NCBI RefSeq assembly: GCF_014202425.1
Contig: NZ_JACHGT010000025.1
Span: 32,088-96,087, forward strand
Direction of reading: 5' to 3'
From: Phytomonospora endophytica
Lineage (GTDB): Bacteria; Actinomycetota; Actinomycetes; Mycobacteriales; Micromonosporaceae
DNA: 64,000 nucleotides
Part shown: one piece after another, positions 1-8,120 of the stretch
Layout: each line of letters opens with the position of its first letter
Position numbering within the stretch: position 1 is the stretch's first letter
Made by a program: the position numbers and the translations under genes
Notes under the pieces: generated by a model
Told to the model about the DNA's origin: nothing
Databases searched by the model: none
What the model saw: only the letters and a program-made list of their open reading frames with translations

Positions 1-1451
1 ATCGGGTAGAAGTAGGCGAAGCAGAGAGCCACGACGGTGACGTATCCGGCGACGATGAAGGCGCCGGTGAGGCGGCGTTCGACGGTGGCCGTCCGGCCGT
101 ATCCGCCGATCATGCCCAGGGCGAAGACGACGGCGAGGATGAGGAAGGGCTCGGCGGGCAGGGCGTAGAAGTAGAACATGGTGCGGTCGGGGTAGTTCAT
201 CCATGGCAGGAACCCGGCGGCGACGGACACGAGGAGCGCCCAGGATCGCCAGTCGCGTTTGGCGAGTCCCCATACGGCGACGGCGATGAGGGCGGGGATG
301 AACGACCACCACAGCAGGGGTGTCCCGAGGAGCAGCACTTCGGCGGCGCAGCTGGTGGCGCCGCAGTCGACTTCGGTGCTCCAGTAGTAGGCGACGGGCC
401 TCGCGTCGAGCATCCACTGCCAGGGCCATGACTGGTAGGTGTGGGGGGAGGCGAGTTGCTCGTGGAAGTTGAGCACGTCTTCGTGGTACTTGATCAGGTT
501 GCTGATCGCGCCCCAGATCGGTGGTTCGCCGCGTCCTTGGGACTCGGCCCAGTGGCGGCCCCAGCCGTCGTCGCTGATGAACCATCCGGTCCAGGTCGCG
601 AGGTAGACGACGCCGACGATGACGCCGAAGAGGAACAGCCAGCCGAGTTCGTCGATGAGGGTGTCGCGGAAGGCGTGGCGGACTCCGGCGGAGCGCCGGG
701 CGCGCCATTCCCACACGAAGATCAGCGCCATGAACACGGCGATGTACCAGACGGCGCTCCATTTGACGCCGAGTCCACAGCCGAGCATGACGGCGGCGCC
801 GAGTCGCCACCACGGCACGGCGAAGCCGGGCCTGCGGCGGGTCGTGTCGAGGCCGTTCTCCATGGCCCGCAGCCAGCGCAGGCGGCGCTGTTCGCGGTCG
901 CGGACGAGGAAGTAGAACCCGGCGAGCACGAACACCATGAGGAAGACGTCGAGCAGGGCGGTGCGTCCGGTCACGAAGGCCATGCCGTCGACGGCCATGA
1001 GCAGCCCGGCGACGCCGGCGAGCACGCTGGAGCCGAAGAGACGGCGGGCGATGCGGATGATCAGGAACACCGAGATCAGCGAGGCGACGACCGCGGAGAT
1101 GCGCCAGCCGAACTCGTTGAAGCCGAAGAGCCATTCGCCGAGGGCGATGCACCATTTGCCGAGCGGTGGGTGCGCGACGAAGGCGCCGCTGCCGTTGCGG
1201 TCGTCCCATTCGACGCCGTGGTGCAGCAGATCCCAGGCGTCCTGGGCGTAGTAGACCTCATCGAAGATCATTCCGCGCGGGTGGACGAGGCCGACGAGGC
1301 GCAGGACGGCGGCGATCGCGACGACGGCGCCGGTGATGAGCCAGCCGCGGAGGCGGTCGTCGGGCGCGCGGGGGGCGAGCCGTTCGCGTACGTCGGGGGC
1401 GACCGAGGGCACGCTGACGGCGGTGTCCTCCCGTTCGGCGATGGCGGTCAT
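1..1451 (-). CDS. pmt: Protein O-mannosyltransferase (PMT family), 3' part cut by window edge
   Basis: This is a polytopic GT-C glycosyltransferase that transfers mannose from polyprenyl-phosphate-mannose to exported proteins at the outer face of the membrane. The reading begins MTAIAERED at 1451 and has a hydrophobic segment from about residue 35. It is followed by the PMT first-loop motif RGMIFDEVYYAQDAW with its acidic D-E pair, then HPPLGKW, then many membrane segments. About 483 residues are present and the C-terminus lies outside the window. It is divergent from rsmI with 23 bp between start codons, an arrangement I recall as common in actinobacteria. The product call is firm; the exact protein substrates are unknown. 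Confidence 0.93.
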   Translation of the reverse strand, partial: MTAIAEREDTAVSVPSVAPDVRERLAPRAPDDRLRGWLITGAVVAIAAVLRLVGLVHPRGMIFDEVYYAQDAWDLLHHGVEWDDRNGSGAFVAHPPLGKWCIALGEWLFGFNEFGWRISAVVASLISVFLIIRIARRLFGSSVLAGVAGLLMAVDGMAFVTGRTALLDVFLMVFVLAGFYFLVRDREQRRLRWLRAMENGLDTTRRRPGFAVPWWRLGAAVMLGCGLGVKWSAVWYIAVFMALIFVWEWRARRSAGVRHAFRDTLIDELGWLFLFGVIVGVVYLATWTGWFISDDGWGRHWAESQGRGEPPIWGAISNLIKYHEDVLNFHEQLASPHTYQSWPWQWMLDARPVAYYWSTEVDCGATSCAAEVLLLGTPLLWWSFIPALIAVAVWGLAKRDWRSWALLVSVAAGFLPWMNYPDRTMFYFYALPAEPFLILAVVFALGMIGGYGRTATVERRLTGAFIVAGYVTVVALCFAYFYP

Positions 1452-1474
1452 CCACGCGATCCTAAGCTGAGCGG

Positions 1475-2341
1475 GTGTCTACCGCAGCATCCGGCCGCTT
1501 GATCCTCCTTGGCGCGCCCCTGGGAAACCCCGCCGACGCCTCTCCTCGGATCGCCGAGATCATCCGCACGGCCGACGTTGTGGCCGCTGAGGACACTCGC
1601 CGGCTCCAGCGACTCGCCCGGGAGATCGGTGTCTCACCGGAAGGGAAGGTCGTCTCCTATTTCGAGGGGAACGAGTCCGAAAGAGAGGGTGGGCTCCTGG
1701 AGGTGCTCGAAGCCGGGTTCACCGTCGCGGTCATCACCGACGGCGGCATGCCGAGTGTGTCCGACCCGGGTTTCCGGCTCGTGCGGGCCGCGGTCGCCGC
1801 GGGGATCGCGGTCACCTCGGTGCCGGGTCCTTCGGCGGTGACGACGGCCCTCGCGGTGTCGGGGCTGCCCTGTGACCGTTTCTGCTTCGAGGGTTTCCCG
1901 CCCCGGAAGCCGGGTGCGCGGCGGCAGTTGTTCGCGCTGCTGGCCGACGAGCAGCGCACGATGGTGTTCTTCGAGTCGCCGCACCGGGTCGAGCAGACCG
2001 TCGCCGACATGCGCGACGAGTTCGGCGCCGACCGGCAGGCCGCGCTGTGCCGGGAGCTGACGAAGACCTACGAGGAGGTGCGGCGGGGCACGCTCGCCGA
2101 ACTGGCCGAGTCGGTGGCCGCCGACGCCCCTCGCGGTGAGATCACGCTCGTGGTGGCCGGTGCGGAACCGCCGGAGCCGGGCGAGTTGTCCGACGCCGAC
2201 ATCGCCGCGGCCGTGGCGGCGCGGGAGGCCGACGGGATGCCGCGGAAGGCGGCGATGTCGGATGTCGCGCAGCGGCACGGCCTCAAGCGGCGGGACGTGT
2301 TCGACGCGTTGTTGCGGGTCAAGGGGGACGACGATGACTGA
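1475..2341 (+). CDS. rsmI: 16S rRNA (cytidine(1402)-2'-O)-methyltransferase RsmI
   Basis: RsmI uses SAM to 2'-O-methylate C1402 in the decoding centre of 16S rRNA. The 288-residue length is normal for the family. Tetrapyrrole-methylase-fold motifs are visible: GAPLGNPAD at 13-21, EDTR at 39-42, a TDGGMPSVSDPG loop at about 88-99, PGPSA at 117-121 and GFPPRK at 140-145. The start is GTG (MSTAASGRLI). It is divergent from the O-mannosyltransferase and overlaps the next gene by 8 bp, so the two are probably cotranscribed. Confidence 0.95.
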   Translation: MSTAASGRLILLGAPLGNPADASPRIAEIIRTADVVAAEDTRRLQRLAREIGVSPEGKVVSYFEGNESEREGGLLEVLEAGFTVAVITDGGMPSVSDPGFRLVRAAVAAGIAVTSVPGPSAVTTALAVSGLPCDRFCFEGFPPRKPGARRQLFALLADEQRTMVFFESPHRVEQTVADMRDEFGADRQAALCRELTKTYEEVRRGTLAELAESVAADAPRGEITLVVAGAEPPEPGELSDADIAAAVAAREADGMPRKAAMSDVAQRHGLKRRDVFDALLRVKGDDDD

Positions 2342-3125
2342 GCCCACCGACTGGTCGGCGCTGGCGCCCGACTGGGATCCGAAGAACCGGTCCCCCAAGG
2401 ACGACGCCGAGGCCGAGGAGACTCTCGACGAGGTCAAGCGGACCGCCGACCGGGTCGCCGGTGGTGGGATCCGCGCGGCGGTCCTCGGTGTCAACGACGG
2501 CCTGGTCACGAACTTGTGTCTGACGCTCGGCGTGGCCGGTGCCGCGACCGATCCGGGCACGGTGCGGCTGTCGGGGGTGGCCAGCCTGGTCGCCGGGGCC
2601 TTGTCGATGGCGGCCGGGGAGTGGGTCTCGGTGCGCAGTCAGGTCGAGGTGGCGGGCGGTATCGAGGGTTCGCTGAAGCGGGCGTGGCGTCTGTCGCCGC
2701 CGGTGGTCCTGTCGCGGCTGGCCCGCAGCATGCGGGAGCACGGCCTGGACGCGGCGACGGCGGAGAAGGCCAGTCGCGGGGTCGTGTCGGTGCGGCGGAC
2801 GGCGGCCAAGGACAGCACGCGGATCCTGTTCGGGGTGGGTTCTGAGGACGCCGGGTCGCCGGTCATCGCCGCGATCAGTTCGCTGCTGCTGTTCGCGGTC
2901 GGGGCGATGGTGCCGTTGCTGCCGTGGTTCGTGACCGGCGGGGCGACGGCGGTGGTCTGGTCGGCGGCGATGACCGCGGTGGCCTCGCTCGGCGTCGGCG
3001 CCAATCTGGGCGTCGGCTCGGGCCGCGGTCCGTGGTGGAGCGCGGCCCGGCAGTTGCTGATCGTGGCGGTCGCCTCGGCGGTCACCTACGGGGTGGGTGC
3101 GCTCGCGGGCACGGCGGTGCTCTGA
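2334..3125 (+). CDS. VIT1/CCC1-family iron/manganese transporter
   Basis: This 263-residue integral membrane protein belongs to the VIT/CCC1 family, which moves Fe(II) or Mn(II) out of the cytosol. The family signature is clear: GVNDGLVTN at 52-60 (first helix) and GALSMAAGEWVSVRSQVE at 88-105 (second helix, metal path). Further hydrophobic helices fill the C-terminal third. The ATG at 2334 overlaps the rsmI stop, implying translational coupling. A longer in-frame reading upstream lies antiphase inside rsmI and is not credible. Its 3' end overlaps the opposing DUF6463-like gene by 40 bp. The metal specificity is inferred from the family only. Confidence 0.9.
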   Translation: MTEPTDWSALAPDWDPKNRSPKDDAEAEETLDEVKRTADRVAGGGIRAAVLGVNDGLVTNLCLTLGVAGAATDPGTVRLSGVASLVAGALSMAAGEWVSVRSQVEVAGGIEGSLKRAWRLSPPVVLSRLARSMREHGLDAATAEKASRGVVSVRRTAAKDSTRILFGVGSEDAGSPVIAAISSLLLFAVGAMVPLLPWFVTGGATAVVWSAAMTAVASLGVGANLGVGSGRGPWWSAARQLLIVAVASAVTYGVGALAGTAVL

Positions 3126-3523
3126 GGGGTCGCGGCGCGCGCCGCCGTGACGATCATGACCGCGGGGATGACGGCGAGCGCGAAGGGTGAGGGTTCGAGC
3201 AGGTAGGCGCCGAGGAGCGCCCAGGCGCCGATGACCCAGCCGATGAGGGCGGGGGCGGTCTGGCCGCGTTTGCCGAGGTGCGTCACGAGGGCGCCGAGCA
3301 GGATGAGCGGGAGCCCGAAGCTACCGAAGGAGAACCAGAATCCGCCGATCTCGGGTGGGAGGGCGGAGATGTCGAGGTCGGGGTTCTCGCTCATCCACAG
3401 GCCCCGGCCGAGCCAGCCCGGGATGTGGCGGGCGGACAGCGCGAAGGTCATGGCGAGGTGCAGGGCGCCGAGGACCATCAGGATCGCGCCGGACCAGATG
3501 GTTTTGCGCGGGGGTCGCATCAC
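3086..3523 (-). CDS. Small four-helix membrane protein, DUF6463-like
   Basis: This 145-residue protein has about four hydrophobic segments, starting with TIWSGAILMVLGALHLAMTF. It contains a conserved-looking PPEIGGFWFSFGSFGLPLILLGAL stretch of the kind found in DUF6463 proteins; this assignment is from memory. No catalytic motif is visible. It starts at 3523 (a second Met is at 3520) and is divergent from the TetR gene with 56 bp between starts. That gap holds a near-perfect operator, so it is the likely target of that repressor. Confidence 0.7.
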   Translation of the reverse strand: MMRPPRKTIWSGAILMVLGALHLAMTFALSARHIPGWLGRGLWMSENPDLDISALPPEIGGFWFSFGSFGLPLILLGALVTHLGKRGQTAPALIGWVIGAWALLGAYLLEPSPFALAVIPAVMIVTAARAATPQSTAVPASAPTP

Positions 3524-3537
3524 ATGCCTCCTTTACG

Positions 3538-3565
3538 GAACCAACAGTTTCGGAACTGATGGTTC
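3538..3565. promoter_or_regulatory. Nested inverted-repeat operator for the TetR regulator
   Basis: Between the divergent starts at 3523 and 3580 lies a 28-bp inverted repeat with outer arms GAACCA/TGGTTC and inner arms CAGTTT/GAACTG. It matches its own reverse complement at 24 of 28 positions. The location and symmetry fit an autoregulatory TetR operator controlling both genes. Confidence 0.7.
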
Positions 3566-3579
3566 TGTATTCTGGCACG

Positions 3580-4164
3580 ATGTCCGCACCCACGGCACGC
3601 GGGGGCCGCCCGCGCGAGGAACGCGTCGACGCCGCGATCCTGTCGGCGACCCGCGAGCTGCTCGTCGAGGGCGGCTACGCCGGTCTCACCGTCGGCGCGG
3701 TGGCCGCGCGCGCGGGAATCGGCAAGGCCGCGATCTACCGCCGCTACGAGACCAAGCAGGAAATGGTCTTCGCCGCCGCCGTGCACGGCCTCGACCTGGA
3801 GTCACCGCCCGACCTGGGTTCGCTGCGGGCGGAACTGGAGTGGCTGACCGAGGTCATCGCCGCGACCTTGTCCGGACCGGCCGTGGCGGGCGCGCTCGGC
3901 GGCCTGCTGGCCGACATGAGCGACGACGCCGTGGTCTCCCGCATGCGGGAGACCTTCGTGGCCCATCAGCGGGCCAACGTCACGGCCGTCCTGGACCGGG
4001 CGGTCGCGCGGGGCGAGCTGACGTCGCGGCCGGACGCGGCGGTCGTCCACGCCATGCTGCTCGGGCCGGTCTTCGCCTGGCTGTTCGTCCTGCGCGAACC
4101 CGGCGACGTGCGCGGGTTCGCGCCGACCCTGGCGAGGATGGCCGCCGCCGCGCTCAGCGCTTGA
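3580..4164 (+). CDS. TetR/AcrR-family transcriptional regulator
   Basis: This 194-residue regulator starts MSAPTARGGRPREERVDAAI. Its N-terminal helix-turn-helix reads LTVGAVAARAGIGKAAIYRR (about residues 34-53), the classic TetR recognition region. The remainder is a helical ligand-binding and dimerisation domain. It is divergent from the DUF6463-like membrane gene, with the palindrome at 3538-3565 between them, so it probably represses that gene and itself. Its 3' end overlaps the opposing membrane gene by 11 bp. The inducer is unknown. Confidence 0.92.
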   Translation: MSAPTARGGRPREERVDAAILSATRELLVEGGYAGLTVGAVAARAGIGKAAIYRRYETKQEMVFAAAVHGLDLESPPDLGSLRAELEWLTEVIAATLSGPAVAGALGGLLADMSDDAVVSRMRETFVAHQRANVTAVLDRAVARGELTSRPDAAVVHAMLLGPVFAWLFVLREPGDVRGFAPTLARMAAAALSA

Positions 4165-4600
4165 CGAGCAGGGCGGTGAGCCATCCCGCGACCCATGCCG
4201 CGCCGACCGCGAGAGTCGCCCACGCCTGCCAGCCGGTCGGCGCCCAGTCCACGCTGGACGTCGCGCCGGCGGCCCGCAGGATGAAGCCGACGACACCCGC
4301 GCCGATCATCAGCGCGCCCGCCCAGTTGGCCGCCAGCAGGGCCAGGCGCGCGAGCCGGTGGCGCGGCGGGCGCAGCAGCGCGAGGACCACCAGTACCGCG
4401 ACCAGGCCGATGGCGGCGTTTCCCAGCTGCGCGGCGGTGGCGTCGCCGAAGGCGGCCTGAGCCTCGGGCATGGCGTAGAAGCCCGCGATGCCGAGTTCAC
4501 CGGACGCGGCGAAGTGCAGCTTGCTCGCCACGTAGGCGAGTCCGCCGGCGGCGGCGATCAGCACGGGTGGGGCGGGGGCGGGACGGGCGTTCGCGGTCAT
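4154..4600 (-). CDS. Hypothetical four-helix membrane protein
   Basis: This 148-residue protein has four likely transmembrane helices, for example LIAAAGGLAYVASKLHFA, AIGLVAVLVVLALL, LAANWAGALMIGAGVVGFIL and ATLAVGAAWVAGWLTALL. I chose the ATG at 4600 (MTANARP); ten upstream codons read as low-complexity leader. I do not recognise a family. It lies 79 bp downstream of the MarR gene on the same strand and may be read through from it. It overlaps the TetR gene convergently by 11 bp. Confidence 0.65.
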   Translation of the reverse strand: MTANARPAPAPPVLIAAAGGLAYVASKLHFAASGELGIAGFYAMPEAQAAFGDATAAQLGNAAIGLVAVLVVLALLRPPRHRLARLALLAANWAGALMIGAGVVGFILRAAGATSSVDWAPTGWQAWATLAVGAAWVAGWLTALLVKR

Positions 4601-4679
4601 GGATCCACCATCTCCGCCCACGGCCGCCACCGGCTCCCCGGCGAGCGGTGGCCCCCTCCCCCGCGAGAGGGAAACCTGA

Positions 4680-5168
4680 TCAGCGCTTGCGTTTCACATA
4701 CGGCTCGATCGCTCGCACGCGGTCGAGCTGCCGCTCGTAGACGCCCCTGGTCACCCGCAGGAAACCGATGATCAACTCCAGCTCCTCGGCGCTGTAGCCG
4801 AGCATGAGCCGGTCGCCCTCCTCGACCATCGGCATGTAGAGGGCCATGGCGCGGTCGCGGACCAGGTCGGTGGCGCGGACGACGACGCGGCGACGGTCGG
4901 CGGGATCGGCGTTGCGGGTGAGATAACCGAGCTTCTCCAGGCGGTCGAGCATCGCCGTGACACTGCCGGTGGTCAGCCCGAGGAGGGCCCCGAGCTCGGT
5001 CGGGGCGGCGTCGCCGGTGTCGAGCAGGTGCTCAAGGCAGCGCATGTCGGTCCGGTTGACGCCAAGGATCGTCGCGGCCCGCTCGTCGAAGGCGTCGACG
5101 GCCGACTGGTTGGCCTGGACCTCGCCGCCCAGGGCCGCCCGCAGTTTCTCCAAGGAATCACTTGACAT
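4680..5168 (-). CDS. MarR-family transcriptional regulator
   Basis: This 162-residue protein carries a winged helix: PTELGALLGLTTGSVTAMLDRLEKLGYLTR is the DNA-recognition region (about residues 56-85), followed by the wing NADPADRRRVVVRATD typical of MarR. The start codon at 5168 sits inside the first of three operator copies, so autoregulation is very likely. It is divergent from the unknown protein at 5247 and the downstream FAD monooxygenase, which are its probable targets. The ligand is unknown. Confidence 0.93.
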   Translation of the reverse strand: MSSDSLEKLRAALGGEVQANQSAVDAFDERAATILGVNRTDMRCLEHLLDTGDAAPTELGALLGLTTGSVTAMLDRLEKLGYLTRNADPADRRRVVVRATDLVRDRAMALYMPMVEEGDRLMLGYSAEELELIIGFLRVTRGVYERQLDRVRAIEPYVKRKR

Positions 5169-5212
5169 TCAAGTACCTCGACCTTCAAGATATAAATAGC
5201 TCGACTATCGAG
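5161..5212. promoter_or_regulatory. Three 13-bp MarR operators (CTYGACNNTCRAG)
   Basis: Three copies of one inverted-repeat word stand in the divergent region: CTTGACATTCAAG at 5161-5173, CTCGACCTTCAAG at 5177-5189, and CTCGACTATCGAG at 5200-5212. Each has 5-bp arms around a 3-bp centre. The first overlaps the marR start codon. Centres are 16 and 23 bp apart. This reads as a MarR regulatory array covering both promoters. Confidence 0.8.
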
Positions 5213-5246
5213 TTACATGATAGCCAAGGAAACCCGGGAGGATCCC

Positions 5247-5708
5247 ATGAGCGCCACCACCGAACAGGTCCCCGCCTTCAACACCCTCGTCCGCAAACTC
5301 GGTCACTGGACCGAGAGCCGCGACATCGAGATCCGCGCCCACCGCGCCCAGGTCGTCATCGACCTCCGCTCGCCGCACATCCCCGCCGGCGACATCGAGA
5401 TCACCCTCGACGCCGAGCGCTCGACCGTGAAACTCCTCGTCGCCGACGACACCGTCGTCGATCGTTGGGACCTGCGCGTCACCGGCCGCGGGGGCGTCAA
5501 GGACCACGTCAAGGGCAACGCGAACACCGGCCGCCGGATCCGCCTGACCGGTGAGATCCGCGACGGCGAGATCCGCGTCAACCGGGGCGGCGTGGCCGTC
5601 CTGTCGGCCCTTTTCACCCGCGAGTTCGTCGCCGACGCCCGCCGGGCCCACCGCGACGGCACCCCCGTCACCGTCGTCGACCCCGCCGCCGAGCACCCCG
5701 GCCGCTGA
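5247..5708 (+). CDS. Hypothetical soluble protein, MarR-island member
   Basis: This 153-residue protein (MSATTEQVPAFNTLVRK...) has no signal peptide or membrane helix. It is predicted to be mostly beta, with regular charged strands (DIEIRAHRAQVVIDLRSPH, DIEITLDAERSTVKLLV, RIRLTGEIRDGEIRVNRGG). I do not recognise a family. A strong Shine-Dalgarno GGGAGGA lies just before the ATG at 5247; an in-frame ATG at 5217 lacks one. It lies directly under the MarR operators and 27 bp before the FAD monooxygenase, so the two are probably one operon controlled by MarR. Confidence 0.7.
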   Translation: MSATTEQVPAFNTLVRKLGHWTESRDIEIRAHRAQVVIDLRSPHIPAGDIEITLDAERSTVKLLVADDTVVDRWDLRVTGRGGVKDHVKGNANTGRRIRLTGEIRDGEIRVNRGGVAVLSALFTREFVADARRAHRDGTPVTVVDPAAEHPGR

Positions 5709-5735
5709 CCCGCCACCTTTCGAAGGAGCCCGACC

Positions 5736-7084
5736 GTGAACCGCTTCCACGTCCTCGTCATCGGCGCCGGCACCGGCGGCATGTGCCTCGCGCACGGCCT
5801 GCGCGGCGCCGGATCTCCGTCGCCGTCTACGAACGCGACAAGACCCGCGCCGACGGCCTGCACGGCTACCGCGTCGGCATCAGCCCGACCGGGGCGCGCG
5901 CCCTGCGCGAATGCCTGCCGCCGCACCTGTTCGACACCTTCGTCGCGACCTGCGCCCGAGCGCCACGGCATTTCAACGTCTACACCGAGAAGTACCGGCC
6001 GGTCGCGTCCTTCGAGATCGAGCCGCCCGACGATCCCGGGCAGGCCGAACACTCCGTCTCACGCATGACCCTCCGGCAGGTGCTGTTGTCGGAGATGGAC
6101 GACGTCGTCTCCTACGGCAAGACCTTCACGCACTACGAGCGGACGCCCGACGGCCGCGTCACCGCCCACTTCGCCGACGGCACCTCCGCCACCGGCGACC
6201 TGCTCGTCGCCGCCGACGGCACCAACTCCCCCGTCCGCCGCCAGTTCCTGCCCGGCGCGGTCGTCCGCGACTCCGGCGTCGTCGCCATCGCCGCCAAGGC
6301 GGCCTCGACGCCCGAGAACCGCGCGCTGGTGCCCGAGGTCGCGCTCAACGGGATCTCGACCTTCTTCGCGCCACTCGGACAGTTCATGATCCTGCACTCC
6401 ATGGAGTTCAAGTGGGACCGCGACGGGAAGGTCAAGGACGGCATCGGCGGCAACGACGCCGAACTCATCGCGCGCTGGCCCGGCCTGCTCTACGACAACA
6501 CCCGCGACTACCTCAACTGGGGCTACTCGGCCCGCGCCGACCGCTTCCCCGCGAACGTCACCGACCTGCGCGGACGCGAACTGCTCGACGTCGCGCTGAG
6601 GATGACCGCGAAGTGGCACCCGGACATGCGCGAGCTGATGCGCCGCTCCGACCCCGGCAGCTGCTTCGCCGTCCGCATCCGCACCTCCGAACCGGTCGAG
6701 CCCTGGGAACCGGGCAACGTGACGCTCCTCGGCGACGCGATCCACACGATGACGCCCGGCATGGGCGTCGGCGCCAACACCGCCCTGCGCGACGCGACAC
6801 TGCTCAAACGCGAACTGGCGCGGGTCCGCGACGGGGAGAAGAAGCTCGTCGAGGCCGTCGGCGACTACGAGGCCGCGATGCTGCCCTACGGGACCGCGCG
6901 CGTCGCCGACTCCCTGGCCCAGAACGGGATGAGCGGCTCCGATCCGCTGCACAAGCCCGTCATCGGACGGATCTCCCTGGCCATGGCGCGGACCTTCTTC
7001 CGGGCCAACCACAAGATCCCGGCGCTGCGCCGGAAGTTCGTCGCGGGCCTGCGGGAATACCGGGGAGCCGATGTGGAGGGGTGA
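5736..7084 (+). pseudogene. FAD-dependent monooxygenase (PHBH fold) with a single-base frameshift
   Basis: The GTG start at 5736 follows AAGGAG and opens MNRFHVLVIGAGTGGMCLAHGLRGAG, the dinucleotide-binding GxGxxG motif. That frame is then lost. The rest of the enzyme continues in another frame from about 5813 (ISVAVYERDKTRADGLHGYR...) to the stop at 7082-7084. Adding one base near 5811-5814 would restore a protein of about 450 residues. The second FAD motif GNVTLLGDAIHTMTPGMGVGANTA is intact. Either this is a real inactivating deletion or a sequence error. The family hydroxylates aromatic or polyketide-like substrates. It is the second gene of the MarR-controlled pair. Confidence 0.8.
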
Positions 7085-7100
7085 GGCCCGGCCCCACCCC

Positions 7101-7934
7101 TCAGACATTCGCGGCCGGCGACTCGTAGGAGCGGCCCCGGATACCCCCGCCGCGGCGCCGCGGCGGCTCGACCGGCGCGGGTCCGCCCTGGTCGCCCTCG
7201 TCGTCCTCCTCGTCGTCCTCGTCGTCATAGGCGACCGGCCCGGGCTCCTGCGGCCAGCGCGAGTCGGTCTCGTCCGACTCCTCCACCCAGGCGGGGTCGG
7301 ACTCCGCGAGGGGTCCCTCCGCCTGACGCGGGAGGTAGTGGCGCGGCCCTTCGGCCGACGGGAGCGCACGACGCTGGTCGCGCGAGGAGGCCAGCGCGCG
7401 GAGGCGCAGGTAGCGCACGTACCAGAGCGTCACCAGGAAGACCACGGCGAAGCCGATCCAGAATCCCGGTCCGAGGAAGATGACCCCGAGCAGCTCGGCG
7501 AAGCTCAACACGAGCATGCCGATGAGGATGCGGCGATGCCGACGGCGCCACCAGGCGCGTCGTTCGATCGTTGCCACGTCCGCTTCACCCACCGGTGCTT
7601 GAGAAGTCTGAGCGGTCAACCGTACCGAGGAGGCACGCGCACGGCCAACACGCGACCACCCGCCGCGCGCACTGTCGGGAGGTTGACTCTCCGCTGGGTC
7701 TTCGGCGCAGCCGACGCTATCGTCGACTCCGGTGTGATCGTCCGGTAGCGGAGGGTTGAGAGGGAGCACGCCCGGCACCGTCCGCTTGCGACGGTCGCGG
7801 GACAGTACACGCGCGTCGGACGTGGCCCGCTCGGCGGCGATCCGCTCGCCCGCGTCGTACCGGCGCACCAGCGCAGGGGCCAGGGCGAGCAGCCCGGCCG
7901 CGGCGAGCACCGCGAGCAGCACCGACGTCGGCAT
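7101..7934 (-). CDS. glpR: GlpR/SepX-like membrane receptor of the gephyrin-like protein Glp
   Basis: This 277-residue protein has an N-terminal membrane helix (VLLAVLAAAGLLALAPALV) followed by RRYDAGERIA and RVLSR. After a long polar linker come two more helices near the middle (ILIGMLVLSFAELLGVIFL, FWIGFAVVFLVTLWYVRYL) and a very acidic C-terminus (DDEDDEEDDEGDQ). This layout matches GlpR of Corynebacterium and SepX of Streptomyces, which tie the FtsZ-binding Glp protein to the membrane at division or growth sites. A glp homologue lies 2.8 kb upstream on the same strand, as in other actinobacteria, but a GH31 gene separates them here. Confidence 0.75.
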   Translation of the reverse strand: MPTSVLLAVLAAAGLLALAPALVRRYDAGERIAAERATSDARVLSRDRRKRTVPGVLPLNPPLPDDHTGVDDSVGCAEDPAESQPPDSARGGWSRVGRARASSVRLTAQTSQAPVGEADVATIERRAWWRRRHRRILIGMLVLSFAELLGVIFLGPGFWIGFAVVFLVTLWYVRYLRLRALASSRDQRRALPSAEGPRHYLPRQAEGPLAESDPAWVEESDETDSRWPQEPGPVAYDDEDDEEDDEGDQGGPAPVEPPRRRGGGIRGRSYESPAANV

Positions 7935-8087
7935 CCTGAAGCTCCCACCCTTCCGCTGTTACCCGAGGGTACGCCGCCGGGAGCGTGAAGCGTGTGGATA
8001 TGTGGGTGTCGGCGGCGGCGGCGCGCGGTCCGAAGTGGACGCTCCGGAGTGGCTTGACGATCTTGCCGAAGGCTCCTAGACTCCGCC

Positions 8088-8101
8088 GGAAAGCGCTTTC
8101 C
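8088..8101. promoter_or_regulatory. LacI-family type operator before the GH31 gene
   Basis: GGAAAGCGCTTTCC is a perfect 14-bp palindrome with the central CG typical of LacI/GalR-family operators. It lies 20 bp before the GH31 start codon. No LacI-type regulator is encoded in this window, so the repressor must act from elsewhere. Confidence 0.75.
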
Positions 8102-8120
8102 ATCCTGGCCAGGGAGCCCC

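Noticed and set aside
441..1502. Long plus-strand open frame of 353 codons
   Set aside because: It is the antisense shadow of the protein O-mannosyltransferase; the sequence is low-complexity (His, Glu, Gly, Ala) while the minus strand shows true family motifs.
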